DNA of 64,000 bases from Paenibacillus albidus (GCF_014644435.1 NZ_BMKR01000003.1:186001-250000); one strand, 5' to 3'; positions 40,568-50,661 are shown, counted from the stretch's first letter. The notes: a model not told the origin generated them from the letters alone. Program-made: numbers and translations.

Positions 40568-43210
40568 TTATACAGGACTCATTACATCAGCGGCTTGTTG
40601 CCTCCTAATGGAGACGGTTAAGGCGCCGCCGGACTCGCCGACCTCCATAACCGAACCTTCTTCCGCTTCACCGGCAATAAGCGCACGCGCCACCCGGGTC
40701 TCAAGACTGTGCTGGATGAAACGCTTCAGCGGTCTCGCTCCATAGACCGGATCGAAGCCTTCCTTGGCGATGTAACGCGCCGCCGCCTCACTCAGGATCA
40801 GCCCGATCCCCCGCTCGGCCAGCCGCAGACGTAGTCCATCCGCCAGTTTATCAACGATCTGTTCAATTTCCGCCAGTGTGAGCGGCTTGAACATGACAAT
40901 GTCATCCACCCGGTTCAGAAACTCGGGACGAAAATGGCTGCGCAGTTCCTTCATTACCTTGTCCTTGGCGGCTTCCGTAAGCTCGCCGTTAGGATCCGTG
41001 CCCTCGATCAGATACGGCGACCCGATATTCGAGGTCATAATAATGATCGTATTCTTGAAATCCACACTGCGGCCCTGCGAATCGGTCAGCCGCCCGTCAT
41101 CCAGCAGCTGCAGCAGGATGTTGAACACATCCGGGTGGGCTTTTTCCACTTCGTCCAAAAGCACCACCGTATACGGCTGGCGCCGCACCGCTTCGGTCAG
41201 TTGGCCGCCTTCTTCATAGCCGACATATCCCGGAGGCGCACCCACCAGGCGGGACACGCTGTGCTTCTCCATGTACTCCGACATGTCAATGCGGATCATG
41301 CCGTCTTCGCGGTCGAACAGCGAACCCGCCAGCGCTTTGGCCAGCTCCGTTTTGCCGACACCGGTCGGGCCGAGGAACAGGAACGAGCCAATGGGCCGGT
41401 TCGGGTCTTTGATTCCCGCTCTGGCGCGGAGTACGGCATCCGCCACCAGGCCAACGGCTTCGTTCTGCCCGACAACCCGCTCATGCAGTGTGTCCTCCAG
41501 CCGCAGCAGTTTCTCCCGCTCGCCTTCAACCAGACGGCTCACCGGAACGCCAGTCCAACGCGACACGATATCGGCGATTTCCTCCTCCGTGACCGCCTCG
41601 CGCAGCAGCCGCGTATCCTGATCCGACAAGGCCGCTTCTTCCGCTGTCTTCAGCTGCCGCTCCAGGTCGGGAATGATGCCGTAGCTAAGCTCGGCCGATT
41701 TGTTCAGGTCGTAAACCTCCTGCGCATCGACCAAGTCTTTACGGGCTTGTTCCAGGCGTTTTTTGAGCTCACGGATCCCCTGAATGACCGATTTCTCCTT
41801 CTCCCAGCGTGCAGTCATGCCCAGATGTTTCTCCCTGAGATCGGCAAGCTCACGCTGCAAGCTCTCCAGCCGCCGGGCGCTGGCCTCATCGGTCTCCTTC
41901 TTCAGCGCCGCTTCTTCAATCTCCATCTGCATCAGGCGGCGGGTAACTTCATCCATCTCGCCCGGCATAGAGTCAATCTCCGTGCGGATCATGGCACAGG
42001 CCTCATCCACCAGATCGATCGCTTTATCCGGCAGGAAACGGTCCGTAATATACCGGTTGGACAATACACCTGCCGCGACAAGGGCGCTGTCATGGATTTT
42101 GACCCCGTGATGCACCTCGAACCGCTCCTTGAGCCCACGCAGAATCGAAATCGTATCTTCAACATCCGGCTCGCTGACCAGCACCTGCTGGAACCGGCGC
42201 TCCAGTGCCGGGTCCTTCTCGATATATTTACGGTATTCATCGAGTGTCGTGGCCCCGATACAGTGCAGCTCGCCGCGGGCCAGCATGGGCTTCAGCATAT
42301 TGCCGGCGTCCATGGCACCTTCGGTTTTGCCTGCACCGACAATGGTATGCACCTCATCAATGAACAGGATAATCCGCCCGTTGCTTTCCCGGATCTCCTT
42401 CAGCACTGCCTGCAGCCGCTCCTCAAATTCACCGCGGTATTTGGCTCCAGCCACCAGTGCGCTCATATCGAGCGAGAAAATCGTCTTGTCCTTCAGTCCC
42501 TCCGGCACGTCTTTGCGGACGATCCGGTGGGCCAGTCCTTCGACGATGGCTGTCTTCCCTACTCCCGGTTCCCCGATGAGCACCGGGTTATTTTTGGTCT
42601 TGCGGGAGAGGATTCGGATAACCCGCCGAATCTCGCCGTCGCGCCCAATAACCGGATCGATCTTGCCGGCCCGCACCTCGGCGACCAGATCGCGCCCGTA
42701 TTTCTCCAGCACCTCATAGGTGGCTTCCGGCTCCCGACTTGTCACCCGCTGATGCCCGCGGATCTCTGCCAGTACAGCCAGCAGCTTCTCCCGGGTCACG
42801 CCGCGGCTGGTAAACATCCCGCGCAGCTCACGGTTCTCGCTGCCCGTATCCGACACCATCGCCAGCACCGCATGCTCAACGGCCACGAAGTCGTCCTGCA
42901 TCTGTGCGGCTTCCTGCTCCGCTTTCTCCAGCACCCGGATCAGCGACGGCGAGGCATACCGCCGCACCGTTCCCGCGCCGGTGCCGCTTACGCCCGGCTT
43001 GCGCTGCAGCAGCTCATCCGTGCTGTGCAGCAGCTCGGCTGCAGGAATATTCATCTTCTGCAGGAGTCTCGGCAGCAGTCCCTCATGCTGCTGGAGCAGC
43101 GCCTTCAGCAGATGGAGATGATCAATCTCCTGGTGCCCGCTGCCCGCTGCCAGGGACTGCGCTGCGGCCACCGCCTCCTGCAGCTTTTGCGTTAATTTAT
43201 TAAAATCCAT
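40568..43210 (-). CDS. clpB: ATP-dependent disaggregase ClpB
   Basis: The 880-residue Hsp100 protein is complete: Clp N-domain (about 1-145), AAA1 with GEPGVGKT, coiled-coil M domain (about 400-520), AAA2 with GPTGVGKT and a C-terminal Clp_D2-small domain. It rescues aggregated proteins with DnaK/DnaJ. ATG 43210 is used because [14 protein letters not shown] is the family N terminus; GGGGGGA lies upstream. No CtsR or CIRCE box was seen in front of it. The upstream region is filled by a 51-bp tandem repeat and the dnaJ-like gene. Confidence 0.96.
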   Translation of the reverse strand: MDFNKLTQKLQEAVAAAQSLAAGSGHQEIDHLHLLKALLQQHEGLLPRLLQKMNIPAAELLHSTDELLQRKPGVSGTGAGTVRRYASPSLIRVLEKAEQEAAQMQDDFVAVEHAVLAMVSDTGSENRELRGMFTSRGVTREKLLAVLAEIRGHQRVTSREPEATYEVLEKYGRDLVAEVRAGKIDPVIGRDGEIRRVIRILSRKTKNNPVLIGEPGVGKTAIVEGLAHRIVRKDVPEGLKDKTIFSLDMSALVAGAKYRGEFEERLQAVLKEIRESNGRIILFIDEVHTIVGAGKTEGAMDAGNMLKPMLARGELHCIGATTLDEYRKYIEKDPALERRFQQVLVSEPDVEDTISILRGLKERFEVHHGVKIHDSALVAAGVLSNRYITDRFLPDKAIDLVDEACAMIRTEIDSMPGEMDEVTRRLMQMEIEEAALKKETDEASARRLESLQRELADLREKHLGMTARWEKEKSVIQGIRELKKRLEQARKDLVDAQEVYDLNKSAELSYGIIPDLERQLKTAEEAALSDQDTRLLREAVTEEEIADIVSRWTGVPVSRLVEGEREKLLRLEDTLHERVVGQNEAVGLVADAVLRARAGIKDPNRPIGSFLFLGPTGVGKTELAKALAGSLFDREDGMIRIDMSEYMEKHSVSRLVGAPPGYVGYEEGGQLTEAVRRQPYTVVLLDEVEKAHPDVFNILLQLLDDGRLTDSQGRSVDFKNTIIIMTSNIGSPYLIEGTDPNGELTEAAKDKVMKELRSHFRPEFLNRVDDIVMFKPLTLAEIEQIVDKLADGLRLRLAERGIGLILSEAAARYIAKEGFDPVYGARPLKRFIQHSLETRVARALIAGEAEEGSVMEVGESGGALTVSIRRQQAADVMSPV

Positions 43211-43245
43211 AAGTCCCCCCACACCTTTCAACGTTATTCGTAGCG

Positions 43246-43449
43246 TGCCTCTCATTCCGGGCCATCAGCCGGTTTCCGCCGCATCAGAGGCATTTTTGCC
43301 TCTCATTTCGCGCCGGCAGCCGATTCCCGCCACATCAGAGGCATTTTTGCCTTTCATTCCGCACCGTCAGCCGATTCCCACCGCATCAGAGGCATTTTTG
43401 CCTCTCATTCCGGGCCGTCAGCCGATTCCCACCGCATTAGCCCACCGGC
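43246..43449. repeat. 51-bp tandem repeat between clpB and dnaJ-like gene
   Basis: Four copies, the last partial, start at 43246, 43297, 43348 and 43399, exactly 51 bp apart. Units begin TGCCTCTCATTCCG, continue with CAGCCGATTCCC and end CATCAGAGGCATTTT. At each junction AGAGGCA-TTTT-TGCCTCT forms a 7-bp hairpin (e.g. 43286-43303). The last copy overlaps the 3' end of the dnaJ-like gene. Length is a multiple of three, but clpB and dnaJ are not repeated in protein here. Confidence 0.9.
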
Positions 43450-44453
43450 GCTTTCCCGCGCGGGGCCCCGGCGCTTTGCCGTTTCGCTCCGGCCTGGAAG
43501 CTGCTGAGCTCAGCCAACTGGCGGTACAGCTGCTTTTCCGCCTCACCGGCAAGGTCCGGAATAACAATTTCAATGTCGAACAGAATATCGCCATTGATCC
43601 CGCCGTCGCCCAGCAGGCCTTTGCCGGGCATCCGCAACGTCTTGCCGCTCTCCATTCCGGCCGGGATCTTCAATTTCACCGTGCTGCCATCAGGCAGGGG
43701 AACCTTGGCCTCTCCGCCCAGTACCGCTTGCCAAGGGGCAATCTGCACCTTGCCGTGCAAATGCTTCCCCTGCACCTCATAGATCTCATGCGGCAGAAGA
43801 TGCAGAATAATCAGCAGATCTTCGTCCGGTCCGGCTCCGCCCGCCGCTCCTCCAGGCAGCTCCACCACTGTGCCCTCGGCAGACCGGGCCGGAATGTTCA
43901 CCTTCACGTCCCGCCCGCCCGCTCGGACCGGGATATCGCCGCCTTTATAAGCCTGCTCCAGCGTAATGTTCAGTTCCGCCTGTACCCTGCTTCGGACATT
44001 GTCCCACGGATTACCCGGGCCCGGGCCCGCGCCCCCACTGCCCGAAAAAAAATCAAACCCCGCACGCTCCGCCGCTCCCCGGCTGCCAAAAAACATCCCG
44101 AACAGGTCATCCTCAGCGAATCCGCCGCCGCTTCCGAAGCCGCCGGTTGTATACGCTCCGCTCCGGCCCGAGCCAAAGGGCCCCTCCCAGGAAGCACCCG
44201 TGCCGGAAGCTGAACCTCCCGCAGACCTGCTTCCTGCCCCGTACCGCAATTCCTCGTCATAGCTCCTTTTTTTATCCTCATTGCTGAGTACTTCATAAGC
44301 TTCCGCAGCTTCCTTGAAGCGGTGTTCCGCCTCCGGCGCCTTATTGACATCAGGATGCCACTGTTTGGCCAGCTTCTGATAGGCCTTTTTAATCTCCTGT
44401 CTGGAGGCATTCTTAGGAACACCCAGCACCTCGTAGTAGCTTTTTGCTGCCAT
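43437..44453 (-). CDS. DnaJ/CbpA-like co-chaperone without zinc finger
   Basis: The 338-residue protein has an N-terminal J domain (1-70, HPD at 33-35), a long Gly/Ser/Phe-rich linker (about 72-150) and the C-terminal substrate-binding DnaJ_C region (about 160-310). The zinc-finger CxxCxGxG repeats are absent, as in CbpA. It should stimulate DnaK. AAGGAGG precedes the ATG. It sits between hsp20 and clpB on the same strand; a hairpin separates it from hsp20. The stop codon lies in the tandem repeat. Confidence 0.9.
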   Translation of the reverse strand: MAAKSYYEVLGVPKNASRQEIKKAYQKLAKQWHPDVNKAPEAEHRFKEAAEAYEVLSNEDKKRSYDEELRYGAGSRSAGGSASGTGASWEGPFGSGRSGAYTTGGFGSGGGFAEDDLFGMFFGSRGAAERAGFDFFSGSGGAGPGPGNPWDNVRSRVQAELNITLEQAYKGGDIPVRAGGRDVKVNIPARSAEGTVVELPGGAAGGAGPDEDLLIILHLLPHEIYEVQGKHLHGKVQIAPWQAVLGGEAKVPLPDGSTVKLKIPAGMESGKTLRMPGKGLLGDGGINGDILFDIEIVIPDLAGEAEKQLYRQLAELSSFQAGAKRQSAGAPRGKAPVG

Positions 44454-44500
44454 AGCTCTGCCTCCTTCCGTAACCCTTCAAGAATTCAGTATATTCCAAC

Positions 44501-44540
44501 AAAAGACGCACTATAGCCGGAATCCCCACTACAATGCGCC
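44501..44540 (-). terminator. Probable terminator of hsp20
   Basis: GCGCATTGTAG and CTATAGTGCG (minus strand) pair at 9 of 11 positions, followed on the minus strand by CTTTTG. It would end the hsp20 transcript before the dnaJ-like gene. Confidence 0.5.
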
Positions 44541-44688
44541 TCTTATACTACTCTTATATTAAAAGCCGGTGATTGGTCTGTGGCTTCGGGGACCGGGAGG
44601 ACCCATGGGCTGTACCGCTTATGCCCGTACTCCCGTTCACCCGTAATTCACCGGTCTTGAAAAGCACCCCATTGCCTCTGGCGCTTCT

Positions 44689-45156
44689 TTACTGAAGCTC
44701 ACCGCCGGATGTGTTCCCGTCCTGAATCTCAATCCGCTTGCCTTGGATATGCTTGTGTTTAGGAACCTCCAGCGTCAGCAGACCATCCTTCAGCGAAGCG
44801 CGGATGCCTTCCTCCGAAATATCCTGTACATAGAATCTGCGCACATATTCACCGTAACGGCGTTCTCTGCGTACCAGCTGATGCTGGCTGTTCTCCTCGG
44901 TATTCTCTTCCTTGCGCACCGCTTTGATCGTCAAGTAGGGATTGGCATAGTCAATGTCGATTTCTTCTTTTTTGAAGCCGGGAAGCTCCGCTTCGATCAG
45001 GTAGGCCTGGTCGCTCTCACGCACGTCCGTGCGGAAAGATAACGTCGAGCTTTTCATCGGTGCAAAGAAATCATCACTAAACACTTCATTCAGGGACTTC
45101 GCCAGCATCCCAAAAGCATCATCTCTGCGTTTTCCAAAAGGAACCAAATCAAACAT
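44689..45156 (-). CDS. Hsp20/alpha-crystallin small heat-shock protein
   Basis: The 155-residue ATP-independent chaperone has an alpha-crystallin domain (about 45-140: FRTDVRESDQAYLIEAELPG, then ANPYLTIKAVRKEEN, YVRRFYVQDISEEGIRASLK, GLLTLEVPK) and a short C-terminal tail. The start at 45156 follows GAGGAG; a longer frame from 45231 runs through the promoter and is rejected. A near-perfect CtsR box covers its transcription start, so it is heat-inducible. Confidence 0.94.
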   Translation of the reverse strand: MFDLVPFGKRRDDAFGMLAKSLNEVFSDDFFAPMKSSTLSFRTDVRESDQAYLIEAELPGFKKEEIDIDYANPYLTIKAVRKEENTEENSQHQLVRRERRYGEYVRRFYVQDISEEGIRASLKDGLLTLEVPKHKHIQGKRIEIQDGNTSGGELQ

Positions 45157-45178
45157 TTTCCATTCTCCTCTCGTGTAC

Positions 45179-45233
45179 TTTGACTTTGTTTGACCTATGG
45201 CTTTATTATAGCCTTCTTCAGCAGGGGGCACAA
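45179..45233 (-). promoter_or_regulatory. hsp20 promoter with CtsR operator
   Basis: On the minus strand TTGTGC (45233-45228), 17 bp, TATAAT (45210-45205), then GGTCAAA-CAA-AGTCAAA (45195-45179), which matches the CtsR heptad direct repeat with 3-bp spacing. The operator covers the expected +1 region. Repression by CtsR is established in Firmicutes; here it is inferred from the site. Confidence 0.88.
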
Positions 45234-45311
45234 AAGCGATTTAAGCGCATAAAAGGCCATATACTGGCATTTCCGCTCATTTTTCAGAACAAATTTTAGT
45301 CTTTTGATTAA

Positions 45312-45328
45312 TTTGACCTTATTCGACC
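45312..45328 (-). promoter_or_regulatory. Second CtsR-like box
   Basis: On the minus strand GGTCGAA-TAA-GGTCAAA (45328-45312) matches the CtsR heptad repeat with one deviating base. It lies about 105 bp upstream of the hsp20 -35 box, next to the stop codon of the GNAT gene. It may strengthen repression or mark a second promoter. Confidence 0.6.
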
Positions 45329-45329
45329 T

Positions 45330-45884
45330 TTACTTTACATATCGCGCTTTGTATTCGTCCTCCAGCATGCTCATCATAATGACATCATGGTATTCATGGT
45401 TGTAAAAAAGGGTATGGCGACGGACCCCCTCGCGCACAAATCCCAGCTTCTCATAGACATGTGCAGCACGGCTATTATATGCATATACTTCCAGCTCTAT
45501 ACGGTGCAGATTCAGGATGCCAAAGCCATAGTCCAGCATCAGAGGCAGCGCCTCCTGCCCATAACCCTTGCCCTGATGTTCCGGCTCATTGATTGCAACC
45601 CGCAGATTGGCCGTACGGTTATTGCGGTCCATATCCTGGATAGCGATATCGCCGATAACCTCCCCGTTTGCCCGCAGGGCAATCAACAGCAGCACTGATG
45701 TAACATCCCCCGCTTTGGCCTCAATATACCGGGCAATTTGCTCCTTCGTATAATGTTTCTGTGTACCCGTCAGTCTGCGCGTCTCTTCACTATAAAAGCT
45801 TTCGTACATCCACTCCGCATCATCCGCATTCACCGGGCGCAGAATCACCCGATCTCCTGTCAATAAAGCCGCTTGTCTACTCAT
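45330..45884 (-). CDS. GNAT acetyltransferase (RimJ/RimL/SpeG-like)
   Basis: The 184-residue protein is a RimJ/RimL-type GNAT with RVILRPVNADDAEWMYESF at the start, INEPEHQGKGYGQEALPLML as the acetyl-CoA loop and YNSRAAHVYEKLGFVREG as the last motif. It would acetylate an N-terminal amine or a polyamine. The start at 45884 follows GAGGAG with 9-base spacing. Its stop is 2 bp from the second CtsR-like box. Confidence 0.88.
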   Translation of the reverse strand: MSRQAALLTGDRVILRPVNADDAEWMYESFYSEETRRLTGTQKHYTKEQIARYIEAKAGDVTSVLLLIALRANGEVIGDIAIQDMDRNNRTANLRVAINEPEHQGKGYGQEALPLMLDYGFGILNLHRIELEVYAYNSRAAHVYEKLGFVREGVRRHTLFYNHEYHDVIMMSMLEDEYKARYVK

Positions 45885-45964
45885 AACTCTTCGCTCCTCT
45901 GTTTCTTTGATCATTCAATCCTAGTGAATAGCGGGATGGAAGTCCGCCAAATCCAACAAATCTA

Positions 45965-46240
45965 CTATGTTCTCCGTTTTCTAACGGAGGTCATAAACCA
46001 CACAGCGAAATAGGCTAATAATGCATACATGCTCCCCCACAATAACCATGCATCCAAATTTGTTGTAAATGTGTTCCAGTCGACCGTGATGTAGAGGAGA
46101 GGAAGTAAAAATGCTGCTGCTGGAGCCATTATTTTACTCCAACGAAGAGAAGCGACGATCACTCCTGCAATTAATGAGATCAGCGGACAATACAACAAAA
46201 CCAACAGAAATGGACTTAACTCCAAAAAATGATAAATCAT
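45965..46240 (-). CDS. Small membrane protein (DUF2651-like)
   Basis: The 91-residue protein has three hydrophobic spans (about 5-27, 33-53 and 62-83) and a basic C terminus SVRKRRT. It resembles the DUF2651 small membrane proteins of Bacilli. GAGGTG precedes the start at 46240. The 247 bp between it and the ger operon (46256-46502) hold no gene that I can support. Function unknown. Confidence 0.65.
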   Translation of the reverse strand: MIYHFLELSPFLLVLLYCPLISLIAGVIVASLRWSKIMAPAAAFLLPLLYITVDWNTFTTNLDAWLLWGSMYALLAYFAVWFMTSVRKRRT

Positions 46241-46502
46241 AATTGCACACCTCATCCATAATCAAAAATTAAAAAGGGGGGATTTGCTAATGATTGGGAG
46301 CAGTCACTCTACTTATGTAAATATTAACACTAGTGCAAACTCCTTGGGAGTCCTAAATTTCCAATTAAGTTAGAGACTTCCTATGAATGGCCTAGGGCGT
46401 GTTACACATGTGATTTCATTCACATTAATTAAGTAGAAAGAGCTGCCTTTTAAGAGGTGTTCAACCTTCTGGACAAAATCAGAATGGGTCACGCTGATCC
46501 TC

Positions 46503-47621
46503 TCATTGGGTTGGCGTCTTTTTTAAGCCAAATCTTTTCTTCAGCAGATGAACTACAAACACGAGCAACAGAGGAATTGTAAATCCGGTCAACTTCCAAA
46601 TGGGGAGGATCACCGTGATGTGCTCGGTCAATCCTGTTTCGCTTCTTTGTAAGATAAAAGCACATATCATATTGATAAAAACCAGAGGAAGTATAAACAC
46701 CTTCTCATCCTTTAACTTACATATACGTACAATTAATTGATTTAGTATGAAAAGTGTAATGCAGGCTTTCATGTAGGAACCTACGATTAATGCTATTCCA
46801 ACAATGAATTCTACCCGCTGAATAATAGGTTGTACATTAATTATTCGTGCAACCTCTACCATTGAATACTTTCTATCCCCGGCTAAGGGTCCGAAAACAA
46901 GAATGGTTGATATGGTGACCGCAATCAATGTGATCACACTGATAATAAACGCAATTATCAGCTTTTTATGTAAACCCTGGGCCGGCCGGCGGACAAAAGG
47001 AAGGAGAAGGGCGAGCAAGACCGGTTCTGCGTGTGTGAAACCAAATGAAAGGTAGGCGCCATGCAATACAGGTTTGATTCCGTCAGGAAGAACAGGTAAA
47101 AGAAATTCGCTGTGATAATTAGGAAAGGACAACAACATTGTCAAGATGATGAACAGCATCACGACGAAGATTAGAATGGTAAACATTCTACTCATAACTT
47201 CTATCCCTGCACGTACAGTTATGGCTACTGTGGTGAAGATAAAGATATCGAATATGTATTGGGGAGTTTGCCTCATTAAAGAACTGTTAACATATTTACC
47301 TACTTCATGTACAATATCAGTGCTCATTTCAAACAAGAGCGAAATAAACGGAATAACAATAACAATAGCAAGCCAGGTTCCCAAAACAGCTTGGCTATAT
47401 TCAATAAAAGATTGTCCGGGATATTCTTTATCCAAGTAAAGGACAAGCAGCAATTGTATCATGGCAACCGCGCTGGAGAGCAGCAGAGATATCCATACGC
47501 CGTTATGGGCGAATCCAATTAACGGACCAGGAAGGTTTACAATAACTGAGCCAGTCAAATAAACAAAAAACAACACGATCAATTGTTCTTGATTTATGAT
47601 TTGTTTATTCATAAAGATCAT
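46503..47621 (-). CDS. Spore germination permease, GerAB family
   Basis: The 372-residue inner-membrane protein has about ten spans in the APC-superfamily arrangement of GerAB/GerKB (INQEQLIVLFFVYLTGSVIV, GFTHAEPVLLALLLPFV). In spores it is the germinant-binding subunit of a nutrient receptor. AAGGAG lies 4 bases from ATG 47621; ATG 47612 is an alternative. It is the last gene of the ger operon, after a small ORF, instead of the usual A-B-C order. The germinant is unknown. Confidence 0.92.
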   Translation of the reverse strand: MIFMNKQIINQEQLIVLFFVYLTGSVIVNLPGPLIGFAHNGVWISLLLSSAVAMIQLLLVLYLDKEYPGQSFIEYSQAVLGTWLAIVIVIPFISLLFEMSTDIVHEVGKYVNSSLMRQTPQYIFDIFIFTTVAITVRAGIEVMSRMFTILIFVVMLFIILTMLLSFPNYHSEFLLPVLPDGIKPVLHGAYLSFGFTHAEPVLLALLLPFVRRPAQGLHKKLIIAFIISVITLIAVTISTILVFGPLAGDRKYSMVEVARIINVQPIIQRVEFIVGIALIVGSYMKACITLFILNQLIVRICKLKDEKVFILPLVFINMICAFILQRSETGLTEHITVILPIWKLTGFTIPLLLVFVVHLLKKRFGLKKTPTQ

Positions 47622-47633
47622 GCTGCTCCTTTT

Positions 47634-47876
47634 CTAAGAATTTCTGTCTAAATACCCGACAATGCTACGACCCAAATCTTTATAAAGCCATGCTGCAATG
47701 TCATGAAGAATCGGCATTCCAAATTCCCCAACATACTCAATAACAAGATAAATAGAGACAATAACGGTCACTCCATAGGTGATCTTGTCCCGCAGTGCCA
47801 TTTTCTTTATTCTGGCAAGATTATAGAACGTCATTAACAAATAACTCGAAATCACAACCACCATTTTTTCAGCCAT
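47634..47876 (-). CDS. Small membrane protein of the ger operon
   Basis: The 80-residue protein has two hydrophobic segments (about 5-20 and 32-50) and an amphipathic C terminus. It lies between the GerC and GerB genes, 16 and 12 bp from them, so it is cotranscribed. Small GerD-type/subunit proteins accompany some ger operons and modulate receptor activity. No specific family is recognised. Confidence 0.7.
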   Translation of the reverse strand: MAEKMVVVISSYLLMTFYNLARIKKMALRDKITYGVTVIVSIYLVIEYVGEFGMPILHDIAAWLYKDLGRSIVGYLDRNS

Positions 47877-47892
47877 CGTTCATGCTCCTTCA

Positions 47893-49062
47893 CTACTTGT
47901 CCATAGAAAGCGGTTTTGGTACTGCTGTTCCGCTATTTTTTATTTCAACTTTTGTCTTAATATCGATTTGAATATCAGCGAAACGATCTTCCCAATTCCT
48001 CTCCCACCGTTTCCATAGGGCTGGATCTTGACGATAAATCCGGTCTCCTAATCCAATCAGGTCTAATTTCTTTTTTTTCATTAGGTTCAGAGTTTTTCTT
48101 AAAGATTGTTCAACTGTCCGAGCTGCGGCTTCAGCAAATTCCTTTTCATCTTCCGAAGTTTTTAATTTCGTGCACCTCATCTCTCCAATAGCTCCTGAAA
48201 ACTGAACGAAGACTTGAAGTTTGACTACTTCACCTTCAATTTGCGGTTTTAGTTTGGAATGGAAGGATAATACTTCCAGGGAATTGTCGCTTGTCTCGCT
48301 CGAACTGCTTTGAGTTTCGCACGGAACGCGGATAATCCCACCTTTATAATCATTAAGCAACATATGTATCATTCGCGAATCCTGAGAAGAAACGGTCCCC
48401 TTCCATTTTCCTTTTTTTAAGACTGCTATTCCGTTAGCCACCAGCTCTTCCTCTTGTTCTCCACTTTTTGTGATGTAAGGAACTAACGAAATCCCCGTCT
48501 GGCTGCGAAGACCGAGGAAAAGCTCAAGTAATGAAGTGTCGGTCGTTTTGTAATTATGCCGATCGGAAAATTTTGTGATTTGCAATAACTGTTGACTTAT
48601 TGTTTTTTCGATTAGAGGCTTCATTTCCAAATATTGTGATGCTTTCCCGTGGGTAATAAAAAACGAAGAACTAAGTCTAGCCTCATGATCCCGATAAAAG
48701 AATTCTAAAACCTCACCGATCGGATAGGTTTGTACTAACTGATCTTCTACAATGATAGCCTGCAAATGGCTCCATTGTGCTTTGCGTCCTGTATGAAGGA
48801 TAATATCCCGAACCCCATCAAACATCGTTTTACCCTTAGTATGCACATTGATATAGGAAATATCTCCGCCTTGCTTTCCTTGTGAACCGCCGGAATGTAC
48901 CGGCTTGTATACTTGCACGGTAAGATCAACCATTCCTTTATCTGCTTTGTCGATGGCAAGTCCTAAGATAAAGGACCGATCCGTAAGTTCTGCCTTGTCC
49001 CAGCAACCCGGCAACAATAGAACGCAGACCATCAGACAGCCGGCAAATGCGATTTTTCGCAT
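47893..49062 (-). CDS. Spore germination lipoprotein, GerAC family
   Basis: The 389-residue lipoprotein has lipobox LLPGC (Cys20) followed by the family hallmark WDKAELTDRSFILGLAIDK. The rest is the three-domain GerAC fold (VQVYKPVHSGG, HKGK-type KTMFDGVRDIILHTGRKAQ). It is anchored on the spore inner membrane as receptor subunit C. The start at 49062 begins the signal peptide MRKIAF. It lies 29 bp after the GerA gene. Confidence 0.93.
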   Translation of the reverse strand: MRKIAFAGCLMVCVLLLPGCWDKAELTDRSFILGLAIDKADKGMVDLTVQVYKPVHSGGSQGKQGGDISYINVHTKGKTMFDGVRDIILHTGRKAQWSHLQAIIVEDQLVQTYPIGEVLEFFYRDHEARLSSSFFITHGKASQYLEMKPLIEKTISQQLLQITKFSDRHNYKTTDTSLLELFLGLRSQTGISLVPYITKSGEQEEELVANGIAVLKKGKWKGTVSSQDSRMIHMLLNDYKGGIIRVPCETQSSSSETSDNSLEVLSFHSKLKPQIEGEVVKLQVFVQFSGAIGEMRCTKLKTSEDEKEFAEAAARTVEQSLRKTLNLMKKKKLDLIGLGDRIYRQDPALWKRWERNWEDRFADIQIDIKTKVEIKNSGTAVPKPLSMDK

Positions 49063-49091
49063 AAATGAGCCTTCTTTCAAAAAATTTCCTT

Positions 49092-50606
49092 TTATTTTTT
49101 GGATTCGAGCAGCTTATTGCGCGGTGAACGAATTAAAATTTTTAACGGGGCACGAAGAAGTGTATCCAATAATTGTTTAGGTTGAAGAGGTGCTAAAGGG
49201 GCTAGATAAGGTTGCCCAAGGGATCTGAGACTTGTTAAATGCAGCAAGATCCAGAGAAAACCAATCATCAGACCGAATCCGCCCAGGAATGTGCTTAAAA
49301 TCATGAGCGGTATCTTTATAATTCTTAAAGCGGTAGCCATGTTGTATTGAGGAATGGCAAAAGAAGCAATTCCGGTTAATGCAACGACCACGACCATCGT
49401 TGGAGAGGCAATACCTGCAGATATGGCTGCTTCACCAATCACGAGAGCGCCAACAATACTTATAGTGGCGCCAATCTGTCTTGGCAATCGCGCTCCGGCT
49501 TCACGAAGAAGTTCAAAGAAAAATTCCATGATGGCCGCTTCAATAAATGCAGGGAAAGGAATTCCTTCACGTGCATTCATGATGGCAAGTAAAAGAACGG
49601 TAGGAATCAATTCCGGATGAAAAGTCGTTAAAGCAATATATATGCTCGGCAAACTTAAAGCAATAAAAAATGCAAATATCCTCATAATACGAATCAGAGA
49701 AGCAATCATACTTCTTTGGTAATAATCTTCCGAGGATTGATGCATTTCTGTAAAAAGTCCCGGACATATTAAAATCGAACCTGTACCTTCGACAAGCACG
49801 ATGATTTTACCATCCAACAAAGCGGCAGTAGCGGTATCCGGCCGTTCTGTATAGCGGTATTGAGGAAATGGGGAATAAGTAGAATCCTCAATCCACTCTT
49901 CAATAAAAGAGGTATCAAGAACATTAACTTTCTTCATTCCCGAAATTCGCTTTTTTAACTCAGCTAAGACTTCCAAGTTAACTGCATTTATCAAATAACC
50001 GATATTGACTTCAGTTTTGGTATCTACCCCAAGCGTAAACTTTTCTAATTTAAAATTAGGGGTTTTTAGCCGCTGCCGTAACAGACCGATATTCTTTTGT
50101 AAATTTTCAACGGTACTCTCACGCGGGCCATGAACTACGGATTCCGCAACCGGTTCGGTCACTTGCCTGGTTATCAGTGAAGCAACTTTGTAAGACAACG
50201 CTTGATCCCAACCATTAAAGAAAATAACAAGATGCCCTGTAACAATATCATCACTTGCTTCTTTTAAATCGTTTATTAGCATAGCAGATTCCGAGGAAAC
50301 ACCATGGTTGCTGAAAAAGCGGATTACATCTTCAGGAATGACAGAAATTGCAGGTCCTACTTCGTGGGGGACAAGGTCCTGAAGCGAGGTTTTCATATAA
50401 TTTATTGTTTTACTTTCAAATAATGAATCGAAATAAACGGAAAATGCTGTGTGCCGGAGCTCCGGTCCAAAGCGCCATTGAAAAACGGATAAATCACCAC
50501 AGTATTCAAAACGCGTTTCGAGCCACTTTAAATTAGACTCCAATACGGGTGTGATCGGTTGGGCATCCATTTCTGAACGGGTATCGGCAAAGCTCGTTGG
50601 GTTCAT
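49092..50606 (-). CDS. Spore germination protein, GerAA family
   Basis: The 504-residue protein has a cytosolic N-terminal domain (about 30-280) and a membrane domain with about five spans (about 300-460), with family motifs YRYTERPDTATAALLDGKI, LVEGTGSILICP, REGIPFPAFIEAAIMEFFFELLREAG and QIGATISIVGALVIGEAA. It is subunit A of the nutrient receptor and forms the oligomeric channel. GGAGG lies 8 bases before ATG 50606. A weak GCATG/AAATATTA pair upstream resembles a forespore sigma-G promoter, expected for ger operons. Confidence 0.94.
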   Translation of the reverse strand: MNPTSFADTRSEMDAQPITPVLESNLKWLETRFEYCGDLSVFQWRFGPELRHTAFSVYFDSLFESKTINYMKTSLQDLVPHEVGPAISVIPEDVIRFFSNHGVSSESAMLINDLKEASDDIVTGHLVIFFNGWDQALSYKVASLITRQVTEPVAESVVHGPRESTVENLQKNIGLLRQRLKTPNFKLEKFTLGVDTKTEVNIGYLINAVNLEVLAELKKRISGMKKVNVLDTSFIEEWIEDSTYSPFPQYRYTERPDTATAALLDGKIIVLVEGTGSILICPGLFTEMHQSSEDYYQRSMIASLIRIMRIFAFFIALSLPSIYIALTTFHPELIPTVLLLAIMNAREGIPFPAFIEAAIMEFFFELLREAGARLPRQIGATISIVGALVIGEAAISAGIASPTMVVVVALTGIASFAIPQYNMATALRIIKIPLMILSTFLGGFGLMIGFLWILLHLTSLRSLGQPYLAPLAPLQPKQLLDTLLRAPLKILIRSPRNKLLESKK

Positions 50607-50661
50607 GTGGTAACCTCCGGAAGTAAGAACTTTGCCTTAATATTTTCAACTCAAATAAGAT

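Noticed and set aside
40934..43195. 753-codon plus-strand frame
   Set aside because: It is antisense to clpB, which has complete family motifs; the frame is a by-product of GC-rich codon usage.
43246..43449. CRISPR array
   Set aside because: The whole 51-bp unit is repeated, so there are no unique spacers.
43245..44213. Plus-strand frame with 17-residue repeats ([21 protein letters not shown])
   Set aside because: It is the 51-bp repeat followed by the antisense of the dnaJ-like gene; no ribosome site and no family.
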